Assembly (NCBI GenBank): GCA_035943635.1
Contig: DASZBX010000064.1
Coordinates: 106,845-170,844, forward strand
From: DASZBX01 sp035943635
GTDB taxonomy: Bacteria > Actinomycetota > Actinomycetes > Streptomycetales > Catenulisporaceae
Length of the DNA stretch: 64,000 bases
Reading direction: 5' to 3'
This document shows positions 40,567 through 48,078 of the stretch, piece by piece. The translations under genes and the position numbers were made by a program. How positions within the stretch are numbered: the stretch's first letter is position 1; each line of letters starts with the position of its first letter. The notes under the pieces were generated by a model. The model searched no databases, was not told the origin of the DNA, and saw only the letters and a list, made by a program, of their open reading frames with translations.

Positions 40567-41933
40567 CCACGCACACCGGCCCGGCCCCGTCGGCCCGCGG
40601 ACGACGCTCCTACGGCGAACCGGACCCCGCCCGGCCGGCCCGGCGCTCCGGTCCACGGCTGCTGGCCGGCTGGTACGAGACCGGCGGCCCGGCGGCCCTG
40701 GGCGAGCACCTGCGCCGCTACGGCGCGATGCCGCTCTCCGGGCCCGGCGGCCTGCGCCCGGCCGCGCTGATCGACGCGGTGGAGCAGGCGGGCCTGACCG
40801 GCCGGGGCGGTGCGGCGTTCCCGACCGGGCGCAAACTGCGCACGGTCGCCGGCGGCCGGGGCGGCGCGGTGGTGGTGGCCAACGCGATGGAGAGCGAACC
40901 GTCCGGCCGCAAGGACCAGACCCTGCTGAACCTGGCCCCGCACCTGGTGCTCGACGGCATCGCCCTGGCAGCCCACGCGGTCGGCGCGCGGCAGGCGCAC
41001 CTGTGTCTGCCCCGGTCCCGGGCCGGCCAGGCCGACGCGCTGCGCCGGGCCGTCGACGAACGCTGGAACCACGGCCTGGATCCGGTCGCGGTCGACGTGC
41101 ACGAACTGCCGCACAACTACGTCTCCAGCGAGGAGAGCGCCCTGGTGCGCTGGCTCGGCGGCGGCCCGGCCAAGCCGGCCTCCGTCCCGCCGCGCCCGTT
41201 CGAGCGCGGCGTCGACAGGCTCCCGACTCTGGTCGACAACGTCGAGACCCTCGCCCACCTGGCCCTGATCGCCCGCTACGGCCCGGGCTGGTTCCGCTCC
41301 CAGGGCGCCGCCGACGCCCCCGGCACGACCCTGGTGACCCTGTCCGGCGCGCTCGCCCGGCCCGGCGTGTTCGAAGCCGACCTGGGCACGCCGCTCGGCG
41401 AGGTGATCACGCTCGGCGGCCTGACCGCCCGACCCCGGGCCGTGCTGCTCGGCGGGTTCTTCGGCTCCTGGCTGCCGGCCGACCAGGCCTGGAACCTGCC
41501 CTACAGCGCCCCGGCGATCGCCGCGACCGGCGGCGGCATCGGCGCCGGGATCATCGCCGTACTGCCCGAAGGAGCGTGCGGCCTGGCCGAGACCGCCCGG
41601 ATCCTGGACTACCTGGCCGCCCAGAGCGCCGGGCAGTGCGGACCGTGCCGGTTCGGGCTGCCCGCCGTCGCCCGGGACCTGGCCGACCTCGCGCACACCC
41701 GGGTCGGCCCGGTCCAGGCCCGCCGCCTGCAGGAGCGGATCGGCCTGCTGGCCGGACGCGGCGCGTGCAAGCACCCGGACGGCGCCTCCCGCCTGGCGGC
41801 CTCGGCACTGCGGGTCTTCGCCCAGGACGCCCGCCATCACCTCGCCCACGGCCCGTGCCCGGCGGCCCGGGACCGGCCCCCGGTCATCGAGGTCCCGCGC
41901 ACGGGCCCGATCCGCGAGGAGGACTGGCGATGA
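40563..41933 (+). CDS. NuoF-like FMN/iron-sulfur (SLBB) oxidoreductase
   Basis: 456 residues from a GTG. The N-terminal FMN/NADH fold is recognisable: GRGGAAFPTGRKLRTVAGG (~80) and VVVANAMESEPSGRKDQTLL (~112), the counterparts of NuoF GRGGAGFPTG and NADESEPG. A SLBB region (GALARPGVFEADLGTPLGEV) is at ~260. The C-terminal cluster region has SAGQCGPCRFG and GRGACKHPDG: three cysteines, with Ala in place of the first Cys of the usual CxxCxxC. It likely oxidises NAD(P)H or reduced carriers and feeds the membrane heme protein or the ferredoxin. Confidence 0.88.
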   Translation: MTTHTGPAPSARGRRSYGEPDPARPARRSGPRLLAGWYETGGPAALGEHLRRYGAMPLSGPGGLRPAALIDAVEQAGLTGRGGAAFPTGRKLRTVAGGRGGAVVVANAMESEPSGRKDQTLLNLAPHLVLDGIALAAHAVGARQAHLCLPRSRAGQADALRRAVDERWNHGLDPVAVDVHELPHNYVSSEESALVRWLGGGPAKPASVPPRPFERGVDRLPTLVDNVETLAHLALIARYGPGWFRSQGAADAPGTTLVTLSGALARPGVFEADLGTPLGEVITLGGLTARPRAVLLGGFFGSWLPADQAWNLPYSAPAIAATGGGIGAGIIAVLPEGACGLAETARILDYLAAQSAGQCGPCRFGLPAVARDLADLAHTRVGPVQARRLQERIGLLAGRGACKHPDGASRLAASALRVFAQDARHHLAHGPCPAARDRPPVIEVPRTGPIREEDWR

Positions 41934-42157
41934 CCCACGTCCTGGCGATCGACCGGATCGCCTGCACCGCGCACGGCCTGTGCGCCGAACTCCTGCCCGA
42001 ACGCATCCGCCTGGACGAGTGGGGCTACCCGATCATCGACCCCGAACCCGTCCCGGGACACCTGATGGCCCACGCCCGCCGCGCCGTCGCCGCCTGCCCG
42101 GTCCTGGCCCTGCGGGCCGATCGCGCCGCCCGGCCCGCGCGTGCCCACGGGCGGTGA
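41930..42157 (+). CDS. ferredoxin, probably 3Fe-4S
   Basis: 75 residues; the ATG overlaps the preceding stop (ATGA). It has CTAHGLC (~12-18) and a second cysteine block AACP (~57). With three cysteines it fits the single-cluster 3Fe-4S ferredoxins of actinomycetes. The C-terminus is a short Arg/Ala-rich tail. It is last in the redox operon and is a likely partner of the NuoF-like protein. Confidence 0.85.
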   Translation: MTHVLAIDRIACTAHGLCAELLPERIRLDEWGYPIIDPEPVPGHLMAHARRAVAACPVLALRADRAARPARAHGR

Positions 42158-42351
42158 TGCAGTGGCTGGTGCTTCGCGACCGGCGAAGGCAGCGGAGCAG
42201 GGCCTCGACCGGTAAGTGTCGGGCCATGCCCGGCAGGCGGGAGGGGGCGGAAATGTGTCGTCCTTGCACCACTGGGTAAAGCTTGAATTTCCACTCCTGT
42301 TATCAGATGTCATAGTCGTGAATTCTTCTGTCCGCGCGGCGAATCCGGCTT

Positions 42352-42378
42352 GACGATCTTCCCGAGGCTCTAGGCTCC
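42352..42378 (+). promoter_or_regulatory. candidate sigma-70-type promoter before the GT2 gene
   Basis: TTGACG is followed after 15 bases by TAGGCT, about 60 bp before the start at 42438. The hexamers are good for an actinomycete housekeeping promoter although the spacing is short. Upstream, 42158-42340 holds no gene that I can recognise, only a weak CTTCGC/GCGAAG hairpin after the ferredoxin. Confidence 0.4.
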
Positions 42379-42437
42379 CGAACAGGCGTCCAGAAACCTG
42401 CGCCGCCCTCTGCCATTTCTCTTGAGGGGGGAAATCG

Positions 42438-43283
42438 GTGTCCGACAACAGTGGGTGCCCCCATGCCGTTTCGCCGTCCACGGCGCCTGATGTGTGTGTC
42501 GTGGTCCCGACTTTCAACGAGGCCGGGAACGTGGCGCAGCTGCTCACCCGGCTGGGTGCGGCTCTCACGCCCGTGTGCGAGCAGTCCGGTTGGAAGTTCG
42601 AGGTCGTATTCGTCGACGACAGCTCCGACGACACCCCGCGGACGATCGAGTCCGAGGCGGCGAAGAGCCGGTTCCCGGTCCGGCTGATCCACCGCGCGAC
42701 GCCCGACGGCGGGTTGGGCGGTGCGGTCCTGGAGGGGCTGCGCTCGACCGCCGCGCCATGGGCGGTGGTGATGGACGCGGACCTCCAGCACCCGCCGGAG
42801 ACCGTTCCGGCGATGCTGGCCGTGTGCGCGCGGGGTGAATGCGACCTCGTGGTCGCCACGCGGTACGCCTCGACGGGTGCCGACGCGGCCGAAGGCCTGG
42901 GCAAGCGTTACCGCGTTCTGGTGTCGCGCTGGACCACCGCGGTGTGCAAGATGCTGTTCAGCCGCCGGCTGGCCGGGACCAGCGACCCGATGAGCGGCTT
43001 CTTCGCTGTGCGGGGCGACGTGCTCGAGGGGATCCGCCTGCACCCCTCCGGTTACAAGATCCTGCTGGAGATCGCCGTGCGGTGCGCTCCGCTGAGGATC
43101 GCCGAAGTGCCGTACGTCTTCCAGTCGCGGTTCGCCGGGGAGTCCAAGGCCTCGTTCGCGGAAGGGCTGCGCTTCCTCAAACACCTGTTCCGGCTGCGCG
43201 TGTCCGCGACCGGATCACGCCGGCCGGTACGCGAGCCGGCTGAGCTGCCGGATGCGCTGCCGGACCTCGTCAAGCACTGGTGA
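42438..43283 (+). CDS. family 2 glycosyltransferase (dolichol-phosphate-mannose-synthase-like)
   Basis: 281 residues from a GTG with GAGGGGGG upstream. The GT-A fold is clear: VCVVVPTFNEAGNVAQLLTR, FEVVFVDDSSDDTP, and the metal-binding VMDADLQHPPETVPAM. DPMSGFFAVRGDVL and GYKILLEIAV are typical for DPM1/polyprenyl-phosphate glycosyltransferases. There is no C-terminal membrane domain, so it is the soluble, DPM1-like form. It probably charges polyprenyl phosphate with a hexose for the GT39-like enzyme at 50916. Confidence 0.92.
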   Translation: MSDNSGCPHAVSPSTAPDVCVVVPTFNEAGNVAQLLTRLGAALTPVCEQSGWKFEVVFVDDSSDDTPRTIESEAAKSRFPVRLIHRATPDGGLGGAVLEGLRSTAAPWAVVMDADLQHPPETVPAMLAVCARGECDLVVATRYASTGADAAEGLGKRYRVLVSRWTTAVCKMLFSRRLAGTSDPMSGFFAVRGDVLEGIRLHPSGYKILLEIAVRCAPLRIAEVPYVFQSRFAGESKASFAEGLRFLKHLFRLRVSATGSRRPVREPAELPDALPDLVKHW

Positions 43284-43385
43284 CCGGCCGGGCGGCCTCA
43301 GCCGACCTCAAGCCGGACCGCACCACCAGAGTGGACCTGCGCCAAGCCCCGGCCGTCCGACGACTACCCCCGATGAGAGTGCAGG

Positions 43386-46300
43386 ATGAATTCCTCCGCC
43401 CCCCGCACACCGCGCGCTTCCGCATCGCTCTGTCTCGCCGCGCTGCTGTGCGCCTGCGCGGTGTCGACGGCGGCGTCGATCGAACCGGCCCAAGCGGATG
43501 AGACCACCGTTTCGCAGGACACGTATCGGACCGGCTGGGACCAGGCCGAGCCGGGCCTGAGCCCGGCCGCGGTGACCTCCTCCGACTTCGGCCACCAGTT
43601 CTCCACCGCCCTGAACGGGCAGGTCTACGCGCAGCCCCTGCTCGCGGACGGCACGTTGATCGCGGCGACCGAGAACAACGACGTCTACGGCCTGGACCCG
43701 GCGACCGGCGCGATCCTGTGGACGGACAGCCTCGGCCCGGCCTGGCCCGCCTCAGCCATCGACTGCGGCGACCTGACCCCGGACATCGGGGTCACCTCCG
43801 CGCCCGTCTACGACCCGGCCAGCGGATACGTGTATCTGACCGCGAAAGTCAACGACGGCCCGGACCAGGACCACCCGCACTGGTACATGAACGCGGTCAG
43901 CCCGACCACCGGCGCCGAGAAGCCAGGCTTCCCGGTGGCGATCGCCGGCTCCCCGTCCAACGACCCGACGGTGACCTTCGACCCGAAACACGAGATGCAG
44001 CGCCCCGGCCTGCTGCTGCTCGGCGGCGTGGTCTACGCGGCGTTCGGCTCGCACTGCGACTTCGGCCCGTACCGCGGCTACGTGGTGGGGGTGTCCACCG
44101 GGGGAGTGCAGACCGCGATGTGGGCGTCCCAGGTCGGCGCGGCCAACAACGGCGGCGGGATCTGGGCGGCGGGCGGCGGCCTGGTCTCGGACGGCCCGGG
44201 CCGGATCATCTTCGCCACCGGCAACGGCGTGTCCCCGGCCGCCGTCCCGGGCACCTCCCCGCCGGGCAACCTGTCCGAGTCCGTGGTCCGGCTCCAGGTG
44301 AACCCGAACGGCTCGCTGTCCACCGCCGACTTCTTCAGCCCCTCCGACGCGCCGATCATGGACGCCAACGACACCGACCTCGGCTCCGGCGGCCCGATGG
44401 CCCTGCCCGACTCCTTCGGCACCGCGGCCGATCCGCACCTGATGGTCCAGATGGGCAAGGACGGCCGACTTTTCCTGCTCAACCGGGACAACCTCGGCGG
44501 CCACGACCAAGGGCCCGGCGGCACCGACGCGGTCCTGGGCACCCTCGGCCCGTACCAGGGGCAGTGGGGCCATCCCGCCTTCTGGGGCGGTGACGGCGGA
44601 TACGTGTACATCGTCGGCAACGGCGGCCCGCTGCGCGCGTTCAAGTACGGCGTCTCCGGGTCGGGCGCTCCGGCCCTGACCATGGCCGGGACCAGCGCGA
44701 CCAACTTCTCCTACACCTCCGGGTCCCCGGTGGTCACCTCCACCGGCTCGACCTCGGGCAGCGCCGTCGTCTGGGTGGTCGAGTCGACCGGCCCCGGCGG
44801 CCAGGACTCCGAACTGTGCGCCTACAGCCCGGTCCCGGACGCCAACGGCACCCTGGACCTGCTGTGGTCCGGTGCGATCGGTACCGGGGTGAAGTTCACC
44901 ACCCCCGCCACCGACAACGGCCGGGTGTACGTCGGCACCCGCGACGGCGACATCCTCGCGTTCGGCCGCCCGAGCACCACGGCCCTGTCCGGGTCCCCGG
45001 TCACGATCGGGAACGTGGCGGTCGGGTCCACCGGCACCGGAACACTGACCCTGACGGCCACCAAGGCCCTGAACATCACGGCGGTCAGCACGTCCGCGCC
45101 GTTCGCGGTCACCGCGCCGACCCTCCCGCACGCCCTGGCCGCCGGGGCCTCGGTCTCGGTGCCGGTCGCCTTCTCCCCGGCCGCGACCGGCGCCACGAGC
45201 GGCATCGTCACCATCGCGACCGACACCGGCGGCACGATCAACTTCACCGCCACCGGCACCGGCGTCCAGGACGGCCTGAGCGCGGACCCCGGTGACGTCA
45301 CGTTCGACCAGGAACCGGTCGGCCTCGCGACCACGACCAACGTCCAGATCACCAACACCGGCACCGGAACCGAGAAGGTCTCGGCCGTCAGCGCGCCCGG
45401 CGCGCCGTACACGGTCAGCGGCCTGCCAGCGGTCGGCACGGCCATCCCGGCCGGCGGGTCGTTCATCGCCTCCGTCGTCTACGACCCGGCCGCCCCGGGC
45501 ACCAATGACGGCACGATCACCGTCACCTCGACCTCCGGGACCCTGGCCATCCCGGTGTCCGGCACCGCGGTCTCCGGCGAGGGCGACCTGGTCATCGCGC
45601 CGGCCGCGGTCTCCTTCGGCACGGTCCCGATCGGCTCGTCCTCGACCCTGACCTTCACCGTCACCAACACCGGCAACATCCCGGTGACCATCACCAAGGC
45701 CAAGGCGCCGGACGACGACTTCACCAGCTCGGCCCCGCTGGCCGAGGGCCTGGTGATCGGGCCGGGCCAGACCCAGACCCAGTCGGTCACCTTCACCCCG
45801 ACCTCGCCCGGGTATCAGAGCGCGAACTACGAGATCACCGGCAGCGCCGGGCAGGGGGCGATGTACGAACCGCTCACCGGCAACGCCTCCGGCGCCCTGC
45901 CCACCCCGCCCACCGACTGGCAGACCAACGGTTCGGCCACGCAGAGCGGCGGCGCGATCCAGCTGACCCCGGCGAGCGCCTCCGCGGCGGGCTCGGCCTT
46001 CTTCGCCCACCCGGTCCCGACCACCGGGCTGACCGCGTCCTTCACCGCGCAGCTGAACGGCGGCACCGGCGGCGACGGCCTGTCCTTCGCCCTGGTCGAC
46101 CCGACCCGGGGCAGCGCGTCCGGCGTCGGCGCGTCCGGCGGCGGGCTCGGCTTCTCCGGCCTGCCGGGCCTGAGCGTGGACCTGGTCACCTCGTGGAACA
46201 GCCAGGCGAACTCGGGCAACTTCGTCGGCATCGCAGCCGGCCCGGGCAACGGCGCGGACGCCCTGACCTACCTGGCCACCGCCGTCGTGCCCACCTCGCT

Positions 46301-48056
46301 GCGCACCGGCACCCACGCCGTCACCGTGACCGTCAATACCGGCGTCATCACAGTGCTCGTCGACGGTACGCGACTGCTGTCCTACACCCCCGCCGCCGGG
46401 GTGATCCCGGCGACCGCGTACGCGGGCTTCACCGGCGCGACCGGCGCGAGCACGGACCTGCACACGGTCAGCGGCCTGGCGATCACGACCGCCGCGCCAC
46501 CGGCCGGCGGGCAGCCGCTCACCGCCGCCCCGGCCGCCATCGCGTTCGGCACCGCGCCCGAATTCAGCACCCTGACCCAGGACGTCACCCTGACCAACGA
46601 CGGCCCGGCCACCGAGACCGTGACCGCGACGGCCGAGCCGTCCGGGGCGTTCACCGCCGCCCTGCCGGCCGTCGGCCTGCAACTGCCCCCGGGCGGGTCC
46701 ACGACCGTCCCGGTCGGCTTCCGGCCCGTGGCGGCCGGGACCAGCACGGGCACCTTCTCGGTGACCACCACGGACGGCACGGTCGCGGTGACCCTGGCCG
46801 GCACCGGCCAGGCCGACGCCCCGGCCGGCGCGGCCCTGCCCGCGCCGGCCGACCCGAGCTGGGTGCGCAACGGCCAGGCCGCACTGTCCGGCACCGGCCT
46901 CGTGCTCACCGCCGCGGGCGGCGGCTACGGATCAGGGTCCTCCTTCTACCCGCTGCCGGTGCCGTCCGCGGGCCTGACCGCGACCTTCACCACCCGGATC
47001 GGCGGCGGCTCCGGCGGCGACGGCCTGTCCTTCGCCCTGCTCGACCCGACCCAGAACGCTGACACCGCGCTGGGCAATCCGGGCGCGGGCCTCGGTTTCT
47101 CCGGCCTCGGCGGCGTCGCGGTCGGCGAGGTCACCTCCTGGAGCAGCGCGGTCGGCTCCGGCAACTTCGTGGGCATCTCGACCTCGGCGCCCGGCGCCAC
47201 CGGCGACGCCGCCTTCACCGCCACCGACACCTCACTGCCCAACCTGCGCACCGGGACGCACACCTTCACCGTCACCTACACGACGGCCGGCGTCCTGGTG
47301 GTCACCATGGACGGCACGCAGATCCTGAGCAAGGCCGTCTCCCTGCCGCCGAACGTCCTGGTCGGCTTCACCGGAGCCAACGGCGGCTCCGACGACGACC
47401 ACACGGTCACCGCCGCGTCGATCACCGCCGGCCGGGAACCCCTGCACAGCCTGCCCGCGTTCACCGACGCGAGCTGGACCCTGAACGGCTCGGCCGCCGA
47501 CAGTTCGGGCACCGTCGCCCTGACCACGGACGGGCAGAACTACACGGCCGGCTCGATCGTCAACGACATCCCGGTCGACCCGATCGGTCTGCACATCTCG
47601 TTCACCGAACAGACCGCCGGCACCGCGACCGTCACCGGCGACGGTATGACGCTCGCGCTGCTCGACGCGTCGAAGAACACCCCGACCGCACTCGGCGCCA
47701 ACGGCGGCGGCCTGGGTGTGGCCGGGCTCGGCTCCACCTTCCTGGGACTGTGTACGTACCCGGACATGGGCGTCAACAGCTACGGCTTCGCCGCCGTCGG
47801 CACCTCGGCCGCCGGGTCCAACGCCCTGACCACGCTCGGATCCAGCGTGGCCATCCCGGGGCTGCAAGGCTCCACCCACACGATCGACATCACCATCACG
47901 TCGGCGAGCGACATCGTCGTGCTCGTCGACGGGGCGACGTCCCTGGACGTCCCGGTGACCCTGCCCGACAAGGTTCTGATCGCGTTCACCGCAGGCGTTG
48001 GCGCGTCCACCGACACTCACGCGGTCTCCGCGCCGACGATCACCTACCTGTCCTGA
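43386..48056 (+). CDS. giant secreted beta-propeller / Ig-like / lectin-repeat protein
   Basis: 1556 residues from the ATG at 43386. The signal peptide covers ~1-38 (ends EPAQAD). A PQQ-like beta-propeller spans ~45-520 (YAQPLLADGTLIAATENNDV, YGLDPATGAILW, FLLNRDNLGGHDQGPGG). Two or three ASPM-SPD2-Hydin-like Ig domains (choice-of-anchor D style: SFGTVPIGSSSTLTFTVTNT) follow at ~520-830 and again at ~1040-1150. Three L-type bacterial lectin domains lie at ~835-1035, ~1155-1345 and ~1355-1556 (GGTGGDGLSFALVDPT, GLGFSGLPGLSVDLVTSWNS). No sortase signal or membrane anchor is present. The domains predict carbohydrate binding at or beyond the wall. It precedes the polysaccharide genes with a 22-bp gap. 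Confidence 0.9.
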   Translation: MNSSAPRTPRASASLCLAALLCACAVSTAASIEPAQADETTVSQDTYRTGWDQAEPGLSPAAVTSSDFGHQFSTALNGQVYAQPLLADGTLIAATENNDVYGLDPATGAILWTDSLGPAWPASAIDCGDLTPDIGVTSAPVYDPASGYVYLTAKVNDGPDQDHPHWYMNAVSPTTGAEKPGFPVAIAGSPSNDPTVTFDPKHEMQRPGLLLLGGVVYAAFGSHCDFGPYRGYVVGVSTGGVQTAMWASQVGAANNGGGIWAAGGGLVSDGPGRIIFATGNGVSPAAVPGTSPPGNLSESVVRLQVNPNGSLSTADFFSPSDAPIMDANDTDLGSGGPMALPDSFGTAADPHLMVQMGKDGRLFLLNRDNLGGHDQGPGGTDAVLGTLGPYQGQWGHPAFWGGDGGYVYIVGNGGPLRAFKYGVSGSGAPALTMAGTSATNFSYTSGSPVVTSTGSTSGSAVVWVVESTGPGGQDSELCAYSPVPDANGTLDLLWSGAIGTGVKFTTPATDNGRVYVGTRDGDILAFGRPSTTALSGSPVTIGNVAVGSTGTGTLTLTATKALNITAVSTSAPFAVTAPTLPHALAAGASVSVPVAFSPAATGATSGIVTIATDTGGTINFTATGTGVQDGLSADPGDVTFDQEPVGLATTTNVQITNTGTGTEKVSAVSAPGAPYTVSGLPAVGTAIPAGGSFIASVVYDPAAPGTNDGTITVTSTSGTLAIPVSGTAVSGEGDLVIAPAAVSFGTVPIGSSSTLTFTVTNTGNIPVTITKAKAPDDDFTSSAPLAEGLVIGPGQTQTQSVTFTPTSPGYQSANYEITGSAGQGAMYEPLTGNASGALPTPPTDWQTNGSATQSGGAIQLTPASASAAGSAFFAHPVPTTGLTASFTAQLNGGTGGDGLSFALVDPTRGSASGVGASGGGLGFSGLPGLSVDLVTSWNSQANSGNFVGIAAGPGNGADALTYLATAVVPTSLRTGTHAVTVTVNTGVITVLVDGTRLLSYTPAAGVIPATAYAGFTGATGASTDLHTVSGLAITTAAPPAGGQPLTAAPAAIAFGTAPEFSTLTQDVTLTNDGPATETVTATAEPSGAFTAALPAVGLQLPPGGSTTVPVGFRPVAAGTSTGTFSVTTTDGTVAVTLAGTGQADAPAGAALPAPADPSWVRNGQAALSGTGLVLTAAGGGYGSGSSFYPLPVPSAGLTATFTTRIGGGSGGDGLSFALLDPTQNADTALGNPGAGLGFSGLGGVAVGEVTSWSSAVGSGNFVGISTSAPGATGDAAFTATDTSLPNLRTGTHTFTVTYTTAGVLVVTMDGTQILSKAVSLPPNVLVGFTGANGGSDDDHTVTAASITAGREPLHSLPAFTDASWTLNGSAADSSGTVALTTDGQNYTAGSIVNDIPVDPIGLHISFTEQTAGTATVTGDGMTLALLDASKNTPTALGANGGGLGVAGLGSTFLGLCTYPDMGVNSYGFAAVGTSAAGSNALTTLGSSVAIPGLQGSTHTIDITITSASDIVVLVDGATSLDVPVTLPDKVLIAFTAGVGASTDTHAVSAPTITYLS

Positions 48057-48078
48057 CGGACACTCAGGGGGACGAACC

